From contig JAIUOR010000005.1 in NCBI GenBank assembly GCA_020161795.1, positions 1 through 35,962 of the forward strand: a stretch of DNA of 35,962 bases, given 5' to 3'. The translations under genes were made by a program, and so were the position numbers. Under the pieces are notes generated by a model. The model was not told where the DNA came from. It ran no database searches and saw nothing but the letters and a program-made list of their open reading frames with translations. This document shows, piece by piece, positions 8,019 through 16,340 of this stretch; positions within the stretch are counted from its first letter, which is position 1; every line of letters begins with the position of its first letter. Source of the DNA: Actinomycetota bacterium (GTDB lineage Bacteria; Actinomycetota; Actinomycetes; Propionibacteriales; Propionibacteriaceae).

Positions 8019-8510
8019 ATGGCTGACGAGGTGGACGCGATCGTCGCCGCCTGGCGTCGGGAATTGCCGGATCTGGACGTGACGCCGATGCAGGTGCTCT
8101 CCCGGGTCAGCCGCCTGGCACGGCACCTGGACCTGGCCCGGCGAGCTGCGTTCGCCACGCACGACCTGGAGGTGTGGGAGTTCGACGTGCTCGCCGCCCT
8201 GCGCCGGGAGGGGCCTCCCTACGCGCTCTCTCCGGGGGAGCTCACCCGGCAGACCCTTTCGACGTCGGCGACCATGACCAACCGGATCGACCGCCTGGAG
8301 GCCAAGGGCCTGGTCGAGCGGCAGCCCAACGACGCCGACCGGCGTGGCGTGCTGGTGCGGCTGACCCCGGCCGGCCGAGCCCGGGCCAGCGCCGCGCTGA
8401 CCGATCTGCTCGCCTTCGAGGAGGACCTGCTGGCCGGACTCGACGGGAACGACCGGCAGCAGTTGGCCGGCGCGCTGCGCCGCCTGATCGTGTCCTTCGA
8501 GAACCACTGA
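8019..8510 (+). CDS. MarR-family transcriptional regulator
   Basis: About 163 residues with the MarR winged-helix fold. An N-terminal dimerisation helix is followed by the recognition region LTRQTLSTSATMTNRIDRLEAKGLVERQPNDADRR (split here only by reading), then the wing VLVRLTPAGRARA and a C-terminal helix ending FEENL-like. TSATMTNRIDRLE and the DRRGVLVRLT wing are textbook. CGGAG at 8008-8012 is 6 nt from the ATG at 8019, so this start is preferred to the ATG at 8013 that the same sequence abuts. The ligand and target genes are unknown. It is likely to control itself and the divergent DUF3039 gene, and possibly the malQ gene 58 bp downstream. Confidence 0.88.
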   Translation: MADEVDAIVAAWRRELPDLDVTPMQVLSRVSRLARHLDLARRAAFATHDLEVWEFDVLAALRREGPPYALSPGELTRQTLSTSATMTNRIDRLEAKGLVERQPNDADRRGVLVRLTPAGRARASAALTDLLAFEEDLLAGLDGNDRQQLAGALRRLIVSFENH

Positions 8511-8520
8511 GTTCAGCCGG

Positions 8521-8526
8521 TATAGT
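8521..8526 (+). promoter_or_regulatory. -10 upstream of malQ
   Basis: TATAGT lies 42 nt before the ATG of malQ and just after the MarR stop. No convincing -35 is seen. Confidence 0.35.
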
Positions 8527-8568
8527 TGCTGCGGCTCCACTGCTCCCACCACACCAAAGGCGCCCCGC

Positions 8569-10719
8569 ATGGCTTTGTCGAATCCGCTCCTGTACGAACT
8601 GGCTGACGCCTTCGGCATCGCCACGGAGTTCTGGGACTGGAAGGGACGCCGAACCGAGATCGACGACGAGACGCTGGTGGCCATCCTGGCCAGCATGGAC
8701 GTGGACGCCTCCGACCCCGGGCGGGCCGCCGCCGCGCTGGATGCCTGGCGCAATCGTCCCTGGACCCGGGTGCTGCCGCCGTGCGTGGTCGTGCGGGAAG
8801 GGCATGCCCACCGGGTGCTGGCGCATGTCCCGGCCGGGGAGTGGATCCGGGTCGGCGTGCGGCTGGAGGAGGGCGGCTGGCACGATCTGATGCAGCTGGA
8901 GCACTCCGAACCGCCGCGCTGGATCGACGGCCAGTTGACCGGGGAGGCCGCCTTCGAGGTGCCCGGCGATCTGCCGCTGGGCTACCACCGGCTGCGTGCC
9001 GAGACCGCCGCCGGCGCCGCCGAGAGCACCCTGGTGGTCAGCCCCGGCTTCCTGGGCTTCCCGGCGTCGATGGGGGAGAAGCGCGCCTGGGGCTACGCCG
9101 TGCAGTTGTACAGCATCCGCTCCGCCGATTCCTGGGGGATCGGCGACCTTACCGATCTGGCCAGCCTGTCGGTCTGGGCGGCCACCCAGCAGTTCGCCAG
9201 CTACGTGCTGGTGAACCCGCTGCATGCCGCCGAGCCGGTGCCCCCGCTGGAGCCGTCGCCCTACCTGCCGGCCAGCCGTCGCTTCGTCAACCCGTTGTAC
9301 ATCCGTCCTGAGGAGTTGCCGGAGTACGGGCAGCTGGACGATGAGGCGCGTGACCGGATCAAGCGGCTCAAGAATGAGCTGGAGGCCGTCCTGGCCGGTC
9401 AGGCGCTGATCGACCGCGACGCGATCTGGGGCTTCAAGCTCGCAGCGCTCCGGGTCGTCTACGACGCCGGGCTGCCGCCAGCCCGCAAGATGGCCTTCGA
9501 CGACTTCGTGCGGCGGGAGGGGCGCGCGCTCACCCAGTTCGCCACCTGGTGCGCGCTGGTCACCGAGCACGGCGGGAACTGGCGGGAGTGGCCGGTGGAG
9601 TTGCACCGTCCGTCCGCCCCCGAAGTCACCGCGTTCGCCGAGGGGCACTCCGGCGACATCGGCTTCTACGAGTGGCTGCAGTGGGTGGCCGACATCCAAC
9701 TGCGCTCCGCGCAGTCGGTCGCGCGCGACTCCGGCATGCGGATCGGCATCATGAGCGACCTGGCGGTCGGGGTGGGGGCCAAGAGCGCCGAGGCCTGGAC
9801 CTACGGCAGCGTCTTCGCCGAAGGCGTCTCGGTCGGCGCGCCGCCCGACCACTTCAACCAGACCGGCCAGGACTGGAGCCAGCTGCCGTGGCGTCCCGAC
9901 CGACTGGACGACCTGTCCTACGCGCCGTTCCGGTCGACGGTGGCCGGTCTGCTGCGGCATTCCGGCGGGATGCGGGTCGACCACATCATGGGGATGTTCC
10001 GGCTGTGGTGGATCCCGGCCGGGATGCCGCCCACCAAGGGCACTTACGTCCGCTACAACCACGAGGCGATGGTGGGGATCCTCGCCCTGGAGGCGCATCG
10101 CGCCGGAGCGCTGATCGTGGGGGAGGATCTGGGTGTGGTCGAGCCGTGGGTGCGGGAGTACCTGCGCGAGCGCGGCATCCTGGGCACCTCGATCGCCTGG
10201 TTCGAGAAGGACGCCGCCGGGAACCCGCTGCCGCCCGAGCAGTGGCGTGAGTACTGCCTGGCCTCGGTGACCACCCACGACCTGCCCCCCACCGCCGGCT
10301 ATCTCGCCAAGGACCACATCAAGCTGCAGCACGAGCTGGGTCTGCTGACCGAATCGCTGGACGCCGAACTCGCCCTCGCCGACCGGGAGCAGGCGGCCTT
10401 CATCGGCTTCCTGCGGGAGCGGGGCTTCCTGGCTGACTCCGAGCCGACCACCGAGGAGATCGTGCTGGCGCTGCACCGCTACCTGGCGGCGACGCCGGCC
10501 CGGGTGCTGTGCGCCGCGCTCCCGGACGCGGTCGGGGATCGGCGCACGCAGAACCAGCCGGGTACCTCGAAGGAGTACCCGAACTGGCGGATCCCGCTGA
10601 GCCATCCCAACGGCGCACCGATGACCCTGGAGGAGCTCTACACCGACGAGCGCGCGCTTCGCCTGGCCGGTGTGATGAACGAGTTCTCAACCCCGCCGCT
10701 GGCCCGCGCGGGCCTGTAG
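8569..10719 (+). CDS. malQ: 4-alpha-glucanotransferase (amylomaltase, GH77)
   Basis: A 716-residue cytoplasmic GH77 enzyme that transfers alpha-1,4-glucan chains in maltodextrin and glycogen metabolism. The catalytic set is complete: the nucleophile Asp471 in GMRVDHIMGMFRLWW, the acid/base Glu519 in IVGEDLGVV, and the third carboxylate Asp571 in TTHDLPP. The N-terminal extension of about 150 residues before the barrel (starting MALSNPLLYELADAFGI) is usual in the long bacterial MalQ form. VNPLHAAEPVPPLEPSPYLPAS is a family signature. It follows marR with a 58-bp gap containing its own TATAGT. It converges on pncA across a short terminator-like hairpin. No other maltodextrin genes are nearby. 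Confidence 0.96.
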   Translation: MALSNPLLYELADAFGIATEFWDWKGRRTEIDDETLVAILASMDVDASDPGRAAAALDAWRNRPWTRVLPPCVVVREGHAHRVLAHVPAGEWIRVGVRLEEGGWHDLMQLEHSEPPRWIDGQLTGEAAFEVPGDLPLGYHRLRAETAAGAAESTLVVSPGFLGFPASMGEKRAWGYAVQLYSIRSADSWGIGDLTDLASLSVWAATQQFASYVLVNPLHAAEPVPPLEPSPYLPASRRFVNPLYIRPEELPEYGQLDDEARDRIKRLKNELEAVLAGQALIDRDAIWGFKLAALRVVYDAGLPPARKMAFDDFVRREGRALTQFATWCALVTEHGGNWREWPVELHRPSAPEVTAFAEGHSGDIGFYEWLQWVADIQLRSAQSVARDSGMRIGIMSDLAVGVGAKSAEAWTYGSVFAEGVSVGAPPDHFNQTGQDWSQLPWRPDRLDDLSYAPFRSTVAGLLRHSGGMRVDHIMGMFRLWWIPAGMPPTKGTYVRYNHEAMVGILALEAHRAGALIVGEDLGVVEPWVREYLRERGILGTSIAWFEKDAAGNPLPPEQWREYCLASVTTHDLPPTAGYLAKDHIKLQHELGLLTESLDAELALADREQAAFIGFLRERGFLADSEPTTEEIVLALHRYLAATPARVLCAALPDAVGDRRTQNQPGTSKEYPNWRIPLSHPNGAPMTLEELYTDERALRLAGVMNEFSTPPLARAGL

Positions 10720-10778
10720 GAGCCCCGCGCCTGGTTCACGATCTGGCTGCGGTGCCGGGCCGTCACCGAAGGTCGGAC

Positions 10779-10797
10779 GGCGCTCACCCTGAGCGCC
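10779..10797. terminator. Hairpin between convergent malQ and pncA
   Basis: GGCGCTCA-CCC-TGAGCGCC is a perfect 8-bp stem with a 3-nt loop in the 113-bp gap between two converging genes. It has no clear T run on either side. It probably serves as a bidirectional end signal. Confidence 0.5.
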
Positions 10798-10832
10798 CGG
10801 GATATCCTCGGCCGCTCAGGCCCGTTCGGGTA

Positions 10833-11387
10833 CTACTCGACGACGGTCACCCCGGCGTCGGCGAAGTCGGCCAGGGTGGCGCCGACCCGGGCCGGGGCCA
10901 CGGCGGCGGTGAGGTCGAGCAGGACGCGGGTGGCCAGGCCGGCCGCGGCGGCGTCGAGCGCGGTGGCGCGGACGCAGTAGTCGGTGGCGATGCCCACCAC
11001 GTCGACGGCCGCCACCTCGTGGTCGGCCAGCCATTCGGCCAGGCTCTCGCCGTCCGCCGCGCCCTCGAAGCCGGAGTAGGCGGCGGCGTACTCGCCCTTG
11101 GTGAAGACCGCCTCGAAGGGACGGTTGACCAGGTTGGGGTGGAAGTCCGCGCCCGGGGTGCCGGCCACGCAGTGGACGGGCCAGGAGTCGATGTAGTCCG
11201 GATTCTCGGAGAAGTGCGCACCCGGGTCGATGTGGTGATCCTGGGTGGCCACCACGTGGTCGTAGCCATGGTCGCCACCCAGCAGGTCGGAGAGGGCGGA
11301 CGCGACCGCGGCACCGCCGGCCACGGCCAGCGAACCCCCTTCGCAGAAGTCGTTCTGGACGTCGACGACGATCAGGGCGCGGCTCAT
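10833..11387 (-). CDS. pncA: Nicotinamidase
   Basis: A 184-residue isochorismatase-fold amidase converting nicotinamide to nicotinate for NAD salvage. The triad is visible: Asp9 (VDVQNDF), Lys97 (FTKGEY) and Cys138 (TDYCVRAT). The metal ligands Asp50, His52, His58 and His72 align with the PncA iron site. The start codon overlaps the pncB stop by one base (TGATG), so the two are one operon and catalyse consecutive steps. Actinobacterial PncA also activates pyrazinamide; whether this one does cannot be seen. The full length and all key residues are present. Confidence 0.95.
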   Translation of the reverse strand: MSRALIVVDVQNDFCEGGSLAVAGGAAVASALSDLLGGDHGYDHVVATQDHHIDPGAHFSENPDYIDSWPVHCVAGTPGADFHPNLVNRPFEAVFTKGEYAAAYSGFEGAADGESLAEWLADHEVAAVDVVGIATDYCVRATALDAAAAGLATRVLLDLTAAVAPARVGATLADFADAGVTVVE

Positions 11388-12745
11388 CAGGCCTCCTTGG
11401 TGGCGTACGGGTTGTGGGTCGGCTGGCCGTGCTCGTCCAGCATGATCGTCTCGATCACGGGTTCGCCGCGCGACATCTTGCGGGCGCTGGGCGGCAGCTC
11501 CGTGACGGCGCGATGGTGGCGCTCGCGGACGGCGGTCAGCGGCTCGCGCCCGACGATCTCGCCGCCGCGCACCAGCTCCACCAGCAGCGGACGGTCGTTG
11601 CCGTCGTCGGCCGGCGTCGCGCCGATCCCGACCACCTCGGCCTCGGCGCGGCCGTCCGGGCCGAGCCGGCGCAGGGCGAACTTCCGTCCGCCGATCGAAC
11701 CCTTGTTCTGGCTCTTCTTGGCCACCGGCAGCAGCGGCGATGCGGGGTCGTCGTCGGTGGCGCGGGCGACCAGCTTGTAGACGAAGCTGCAGGTGGGCGC
11801 TCCCGAGCCGGTCACCAGCGAGGTGCCGATCCCGTAGCCGTCCACCGGAGCCGAGCGCAGGGCGGCGAGCTGGTACTCGTCCAGGTCGGAGGTGACGATG
11901 ATGCGGGTGCGGGTGGCGCCGAGGGAGTCGAGCAGCTCCCGGACCTCGGTGGCCTGCTCGGCGAGATCGCCGGAGTCGAGCCGGACCGCACCCAGCCGGC
12001 CCTCGGTGAGCCGGACGCCGGTGCGGATGGCCGCCTCGACGTCATAGGTGTCGACCAGCAGGGTGGTGCCCTCGCCGAGCGCGGCGATCTGGGCGGCGAA
12101 GGCCTCCTCCTCGCTGTCGTGCAGCAGCGTGAACGAGTGGGCGGCGGTGCCGGTGGTGGGAATGCCGTAGCGGCGCCCGGCCTCCAGGTTCGAGGTCGCG
12201 GCGAAACCGACCGCGTACGCCGCCCGCGCGGCTACCACGGCGGCCTGCTCGTTGGCCCGGCGCGAGCCCATCTCGATGCAGGGACGATCGCCGGCCATCT
12301 GGATCATCCGGGAGGCGGCCGAGGCCACCGCGCAGTCGTAGTTGTAGATCGAGAGCAGCACGGTCTCCAGCACCACGGCTTCGGCGAAGCTGCCCTCGAC
12401 GGTCAGCACCGGGGATCCGGGGAAGTAGGCCTCGCCCTCGGGGTAGCCCCAGACGTCGCCGGCGAAGCGGTAGGCCGCCAGCCAGTCCGCGGTGCGCTCG
12501 TCCACGACCTTGTGGGAGAGCAGGAAGTCGATCTCGGCGGGGTGGAAGCGGAAGGCCTCGATGGCGTCCAGCACTCGTCCGACGCCCGCGACGATGCCGT
12601 AGCGGCGTCCGGTGGGCAGTCGCCGGGAGAACAGCTCGAACACGCTGCGCCGCTGCGCGGTGCCGGAACGGAGCGCCGCCTGCACCATGGTGAGCTCGTA
12701 GTGGTCGGTCAGCAGCGCGGTGCTGGCGTGGCGTTCGGCACTCAT
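11387..12745 (-). CDS. pncB: Nicotinate phosphoribosyltransferase
   Basis: A 452-residue enzyme making nicotinate mononucleotide from nicotinate and PRPP. Recognisable parts are LLTDHYELTMVQAALRSG at the N-terminus, ALLLSHKVVDE-like and EGEAYFPGSPVLTVEG regions, GTAAHSFTLLHDSEEEAF, and the phosphate-binding segment VDGYGIGTSLVTGSGAPT. The ATG at 12745-12743 was selected because TAAGGT on the minus strand lies 7 nt upstream (leaderless pattern) and the protein then starts as the family does. The frame is open further upstream but that part overlaps the clpS region and looks non-coding. It is first gene of the pncB-pncA operon and diverges from clpS. Confidence 0.94.
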   Translation of the reverse strand: MSAERHASTALLTDHYELTMVQAALRSGTAQRRSVFELFSRRLPTGRRYGIVAGVGRVLDAIEAFRFHPAEIDFLLSHKVVDERTADWLAAYRFAGDVWGYPEGEAYFPGSPVLTVEGSFAEAVVLETVLLSIYNYDCAVASAASRMIQMAGDRPCIEMGSRRANEQAAVVAARAAYAVGFAATSNLEAGRRYGIPTTGTAAHSFTLLHDSEEEAFAAQIAALGEGTTLLVDTYDVEAAIRTGVRLTEGRLGAVRLDSGDLAEQATEVRELLDSLGATRTRIIVTSDLDEYQLAALRSAPVDGYGIGTSLVTGSGAPTCSFVYKLVARATDDDPASPLLPVAKKSQNKGSIGGRKFALRRLGPDGRAEAEVVGIGATPADDGNDRPLLVELVRGGEIVGREPLTAVRERHHRAVTELPPSARKMSRGEPVIETIMLDEHGQPTHNPYATKEA

Positions 12746-12752
12746 GTCGGCA

Positions 12753-12758
12753 ACCTTA
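12753..12758 (-). promoter_or_regulatory. -10 of pncB, leaderless type
   Basis: TAAGGT on the minus strand ends 7 nt before the ATG at 12745. Confidence 0.4.
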
Positions 12759-12832
12759 GGAGTCGGCCGGGAGCGGCGCCACACGGGCGCCCGGAAGCGG
12801 ACGGCGCCGTGGGCCGCCGGGAACTCGCGTGA

Positions 12833-12838
12833 CACAAT
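12833..12838 (+). promoter_or_regulatory. -10 of clpS, leaderless type
   Basis: CACAAT (4 of 6 bases of TATAAT) lies 6 nt upstream of the ATG at 12845. Confidence 0.35.
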
Positions 12839-12844
12839 GGCGGT

Positions 12845-13156
12845 ATGACCACGCCCGCCGCACCCGAGCCACCCATCGGTGGGGTGGCGGTCTCGGAACG
12901 CCCGGCCGAATCCCAGGTTCTGCCGGGTGGCTGGGTGACGATCGTCTGGGACGATCCGGTCAATCTGATGAGCTACGTCACCCATGTGTTCGTCACCTAC
13001 TTCGGCTATTCCGAGACCAAGGCGGGCAAGCTGATGCTGAAGGTGCACAACGAGGGCAAGGCCGTGGTTTCGCATGGCAGCCGCGAGCAGATGGAGTCCG
13101 ACGTCGAGGCGATGCACGCCTACGGGTTGTGGGCGAGCCTGGAGAAGACCACGTGA
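12845..13156 (+). CDS. clpS: ClpS, adaptor of the Clp protease
   Basis: A 103-residue ClpS that delivers N-degron substrates to the ClpAP/ClpCP protease. The hallmark segments are present: [20 protein letters not shown] with the conserved Asp-Asp-Pro and Asn, then the helix-rich [20 protein letters not shown] and the end [16 protein letters not shown]. The N-terminal 30 residues are the usual flexible extension. The gene overlaps the DUF2017 gene by GTGA, and this clpS-DUF2017 pair next to murI and rph is a conserved actinobacterial order. Confidence 0.95.
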   Translation: MTTPAAPEPPIGGVAVSERPAESQVLPGGWVTIVWDDPVNLMSYVTHVFVTYFGYSETKAGKLMLKVHNEGKAVVSHGSREQMESDVEAMHAYGLWASLEKTT

Positions 13157-13707
13157 GCGACATCGTGCGCAAGGGGCCGATGATCAAGGTGCGGCTCACC
13201 GAGTACGAGGCCACGCTGCTGGAGTCGCTGCTGGACCAGTTCAGCGAACTGCTGGCCGTCGAGGAGCCCGCGTCGGTCGACGACGACCCGTTCGTCCGCT
13301 GGCAGGCCGAGTTCTCCGCCGCCGAGCCGCTCGACCACGACGACCCGGTGATCGAGCGGCTCTTCCCGCAGGCCTACCGCGACGATCCGGCGGCATCGGC
13401 GGAGTTCCGGCGGTTCACCCAGGCCCGGCAGCGCCAGGAGCGGGTCGGGCAGGCCGAACTGGTGATGGACGCCCTGCGGGCCTCCGACGGCGGACGCCGC
13501 TCCGTCCAGGTGCGGGTGGTGGAGCTGGACCAGTGGCTGAAGGTGCTGACGGCGCTCCGGCTGAGCCTCGCGGTACGTCTGGGCATCGAGCGCGCCGAGG
13601 ACGCCGAGGCGCTGGATTCGGTGGACGAGGACGATCCGCGCAGCTACGCCTACCGGGTCTACGAGTGGCTCGGCTACCTCACCGAGGCTCTGCTCACCCA
13701 CGCCTGA
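13153..13707 (+). CDS. DUF2017 family protein
   Basis: A 184-residue, mostly helical, acidic cytoplasmic protein of the actinobacterial DUF2017 family, known for always following clpS; its function is not established. Landmarks are [19 protein letters not shown] near the start, [15 protein letters not shown] in the middle, and [17 protein letters not shown] at the end. The GTG at 13153 overlaps the clpS stop and is the natural coupled start. A role with the Clp protease is a reasonable guess from gene order only. Confidence 0.85.
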   Translation: MSDIVRKGPMIKVRLTEYEATLLESLLDQFSELLAVEEPASVDDDPFVRWQAEFSAAEPLDHDDPVIERLFPQAYRDDPAASAEFRRFTQARQRQERVGQAELVMDALRASDGGRRSVQVRVVELDQWLKVLTALRLSLAVRLGIERAEDAEALDSVDEDDPRSYAYRVYEWLGYLTEALLTHA

Positions 13708-13764
13708 AGGGTCTCGGAATTTTGGTCCCGTTCTTTTTGCGAATTGGGCGACGACGTACGTAAT

Positions 13765-13783
13765 TTAGCGTAGCCTTACCTAC
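13765..13783 (+). promoter_or_regulatory. DtxR/IdeR-type iron box overlapping the feoA -10
   Basis: The 19 bases from TTAG at 13765 to CTAC at 13783 match the DtxR consensus (TTAGGTTAGCCTAACCTAA) at 15 of 19 positions by my count. TAGCCT at 13771-13776 within it is 7 nt from the feoA ATG and fits the local leaderless -10 pattern. An iron-loaded DtxR/IdeR would thus block the -10 and the start site together. The box match and the iron-uptake genes behind it support each other. Confidence 0.8.
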
Positions 13784-14014
13784 ATGCCGGGAATAACCCT
13801 TGATCGGGCGCCGTTACGGATGCCCCTCGTTCTGCAGGATGCGACGGGCGCCGGGACGATCCGCCGCCTGGCGGCGCTGGGATTGCGGCGCGGCGCCGAG
13901 GTGACCCTGCTGCACAACACGTCCGGCGGTGGCCGGGTCGCGCTGGTCGGCGGCACCCGGGTCGCGCTCGGCCCCGGCGTCCTCAAGCAGGTCCAGGTGG
14001 AGGTGGCGTCGTGA
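13784..14014 (+). CDS. feoA: FeoA, ferrous iron transport protein A
   Basis: A 76-residue SH3-like FeoA domain, cytoplasmic, thought to assist the FeoB transporter. The family pattern is clear: IRRLAALGLRRGAEVTLLHN, then GRVALVGGTRVALGPGVLKQVQVEV. The ATG at 13784 has no Shine-Dalgarno sequence but sits 7 nt from the -10, so the mRNA is probably leaderless. An internal ATG at 13820 is an alternative start that would leave a 64-residue domain. The stop overlaps the GTG start of feoB. Confidence 0.9.
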   Translation: MPGITLDRAPLRMPLVLQDATGAGTIRRLAALGLRRGAEVTLLHNTSGGGRVALVGGTRVALGPGVLKQVQVEVAS

Positions 14015-16047
14015 GCGTCCCGGCGAACCAGACCCTGCTGGCCACCCGACCGCCCTCGGTCAAGGCGACCTGCCACAGCGGCGGGTCGTCGGCGACCGCC
14101 GGCCCGGAGGCGCCGGTGGTGGCGCTGGTCGGCGCCCCGAACACCGGCAAGTCCACCCTGTTCAACGCGCTCACCGGCGCCCGGGTGACGATGGGCAACT
14201 GGCCCGGCACCACCGTCGAGGTCTCCCGCGGGGTGTGGCGCAGCGACGGCCCGCCCTGCACCTGTTGTGGCGAGGCCACCTGCTCCTGCGAGGGGTGTGC
14301 CTGCTACTCCGGACGGCTCGACATCACCCTGGTCGACCTGCCGGGCGCCTACTCGCTGGAACCGGAATCCCCGGACGAGGCGCTCACCCGCGAACTGCTG
14401 GTGGAAGGCCCGGCGGACGAGCGTCCGGATGTCTGCGTGCTCCTGGCGGATGCCTCGCGGCTGTCGCAGAGCCTGTTCCTGGCCGCCCAGGTGCGCGAGC
14501 ACCCCACCCGCATGGTGATCGCGCTCACCATGCTCGACGTCGCCGGCAAGCAGGACATCGCGCTCGACCTGGAGTCCCTCAGCAAGATCGCCGGGGTGCC
14601 CGTCGTCGGCATCGATCCGCGTCGCCGCAACGGTCTGGACGATCTGTCGGCCGCCGTCCGCGAGGCGCTGCGGCGTCCCGTCCCCACCCCGCGGGAGCTC
14701 GCCCTCGGCGACGACGAGTGGGCGCTCGACAACGACCGGTTCAACTGGGTCGCCGCCGCCGTCGAGGCCGGCACCCTGGATCCCGGCAAGTCCGGCGCCA
14801 CCCGCTCGGACCGGATTGACCGGTGGCTCACCGCCCCGGTGGTCGGGCCGATCATCTTCCTGGCGGTGATGTGGGTCGTCTTCCAGATCACCACCGTGGT
14901 GGCGGCCCCGCTGCAGGACGGACTGGACGGGCTCGTCGCCGGCCCGATCTCGGAGGGCGCGAGTTGGCTGCTGGGCCTGGTCGGCCTGGGCGGCACCTGG
15001 GTCGAGGGCCTGCTGGTGGACGGCCTGATCGCCGGCGTCGGCGCGTTGCTCACCTTCGTCCCGCTGATGGCGCTGATGTTCGTGCTGCTGGCCGTGCTGG
15101 AGGATTCCGGCTACATGGCCCGCGCCGCGGTGGTGACCGACCGGGTGATGCGCGCGATCGGCCTGCCCGGCCGGGCCTTCATCCCGCTGATCGTGGGCTA
15201 CGGCTGCAACGTCCCTGCGGTCTCGGCCACCCGGGTGCTGCCGGTCGCCGGCCAGCGGATCCTGACCGCGCTGCTGGTGCCGTTCACCGCCTGCACGGCT
15301 CGGCTGGTGGTCTTCGTGATGGTGGGCGTCGCCTTCTTCGGGCCGAACGCCGGCACGGTCGTCTTCGCGATGTACGTCGCCTCCGTGCTGGTGATCATCC
15401 TCAGCGGACTGGTGCTGCGGCACACGATCTGGCGCAACCAGCCGATCGAACCGCTGGTGATCGACCTGCCGCCCTACCAGCTGCCCACCCTGCGGCTGAC
15501 CGCCTCGGTGACCTGGGTGCGGCTGAAGGGCTTCCTGCAGACCGCGACCGGGATCATCGTGGTGACCGTGGCCGCGGTGTGGCTGCTGCAGGCGACCCCG
15601 GTGCGGGGGGACGGTGGCTTCGCCGACACCCCGGTGGTCGACTCGGCCTACGGGGTCGCCGCCCAGGCGATCACGCCGGTGTTCGCGCCGGCCGGTTTCG
15701 CCAAGTGGGAGACCACCTCGGCGCTGGTGGTGGGCTTCGTCGCCAAGGAGGCGGTGGTCTCGTCCTGGGCGCAGACCTACGCCCTCGACGAGCCCGAGGA
15801 GGGTGAGGCCGGTGCGCTGGGCGACCGGATCGTGGCCGACTTCACCGAATCCTCCGGCGGGCATCCGATCCCGGCGGCGCTGGCCTTCCTGGTGTTCATG
15901 ATGTCCTACACCGCCTGCATGGCGACGGTGGCGACGCAGTGGCGCGAGATCGGGCCGAAGTGGACGCTCTTCGGCGTGGTCATGCAACTGGTGGTGGCCT
16001 GGACGCTGGCGGTGGCCGTCTTCCAGATCGGCAGGCTGTTCCTTTGA
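14011..16047 (+). CDS. feoB: FeoB, ferrous iron transporter, with Cys-rich insert in the G domain
   Basis: A 678-residue inner-membrane Fe(II) importer with an N-terminal G-protein domain. G1 is GAPNTGKST (residues 41-49), G3 is DLPG (109-112), and the Gate segments GYGCNVPAVSATR and, later, SYTACMATVATQW carry the conserved cysteines of the pore. About nine membrane spans follow from residue 275. The odd feature is residues 83-98, with seven cysteines (83, 85, 86, 91, 93, 96, 98) just before G3, where E. coli-type FeoB has a short charged loop. It could bind Fe-S or iron as a sensor; this is inference. The G4 NKxD motif is replaced by TMLD, which may weaken guanine specificity. The gene is coupled to feoA by GTGA. 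Confidence 0.95.
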   Translation: MSVPANQTLLATRPPSVKATCHSGGSSATAGPEAPVVALVGAPNTGKSTLFNALTGARVTMGNWPGTTVEVSRGVWRSDGPPCTCCGEATCSCEGCACYSGRLDITLVDLPGAYSLEPESPDEALTRELLVEGPADERPDVCVLLADASRLSQSLFLAAQVREHPTRMVIALTMLDVAGKQDIALDLESLSKIAGVPVVGIDPRRRNGLDDLSAAVREALRRPVPTPRELALGDDEWALDNDRFNWVAAAVEAGTLDPGKSGATRSDRIDRWLTAPVVGPIIFLAVMWVVFQITTVVAAPLQDGLDGLVAGPISEGASWLLGLVGLGGTWVEGLLVDGLIAGVGALLTFVPLMALMFVLLAVLEDSGYMARAAVVTDRVMRAIGLPGRAFIPLIVGYGCNVPAVSATRVLPVAGQRILTALLVPFTACTARLVVFVMVGVAFFGPNAGTVVFAMYVASVLVIILSGLVLRHTIWRNQPIEPLVIDLPPYQLPTLRLTASVTWVRLKGFLQTATGIIVVTVAAVWLLQATPVRGDGGFADTPVVDSAYGVAAQAITPVFAPAGFAKWETTSALVVGFVAKEAVVSSWAQTYALDEPEEGEAGALGDRIVADFTESSGGHPIPAALAFLVFMMSYTACMATVATQWREIGPKWTLFGVVMQLVVAWTLAVAVFQIGRLFL

Positions 16048-16113
16048 CCACCCCACGACGTTCTTCTCCTCCGCTGCGGTCCTCCGAACGACGCCGCGGG
16101 AACCCCGGTATGA
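16045..16113 (+). repeat. 69-bp junction repeat, copy A (feoB/feoC)
   Basis: It runs from the feoB stop codon to the ATGA that starts the feoC-like gene. It matches copy B at 18377-18445 without gaps at 56 of 69 bases by my count. Common blocks are TGACCACCCCA at the left, CTCCTCCGCTGCG in the middle and ACCCCGG before the ATGA. An imperfect inverted repeat (GTTC near the left, GAAC near the right) surrounds the central pyrimidine-rich loop. It stays open in frame with the downstream gene. Confidence 0.75.
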
Positions 16114-16334
16114 CGACGCCGGTCACCGCGGTGCTCACCGAGATCGAGGCCGGAGTCCGCTCCGTCCCCGATCTGGTCTCGCGCACCGGCCTGGCCCCCG
16201 ACCTGGTGCGCGCCGTCACCGACCGCTTGGTGCGGGCCGGCAGGGTCAAGCCCCTGGTGGTCTCCAGCGCCTGCGCCCCCACCGGCTGCCGCGACTGCGC
16301 GGCCTCGGGCTGCCCGCTCAGTTCCGTCGCCTGA
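16110..16334 (+). CDS. FeoC-like small protein (winged helix with Cys cluster)
   Basis: A 74-residue protein directly after feoB. The first two thirds (TAVLTEIEAGVRSVPDLVSRTGLAPDLVRA, read as helices) look like a FeoC winged helix-turn-helix. The end has four cysteines spaced C-x4-C-x2-C-x4-C (CAPTGCRDCAASGC), like the Fe-S loop of FeoC. FeoC is thought to regulate or stabilise FeoB. The ATG at 16110 gives the normal length. A TTG at 16044 overlapping the feoB stop would add 22 residues encoded by the repeat. FeoC proteins diverge strongly, so the name is given as like. Confidence 0.78.
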   Translation: MTTPVTAVLTEIEAGVRSVPDLVSRTGLAPDLVRAVTDRLVRAGRVKPLVVSSACAPTGCRDCAASGCPLSSVA

Positions 16335-16340
16335 ACCTGG

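Noticed and set aside
13780-16056. A 758-codon open frame on the minus strand opposite feoA and feoB
   Set aside because: FeoA and FeoB are certain on the plus strand. The minus translation is low-complexity His/Gly/Arg/Asp sequence with no motif.
16044-16112. TTG start for the feoC-like gene that would include the repeat
   Set aside because: It is possible because it overlaps the feoB stop, but the ATG at 16110 matches FeoC length and the extra residues are repeat-derived. Kept as an alternative only.
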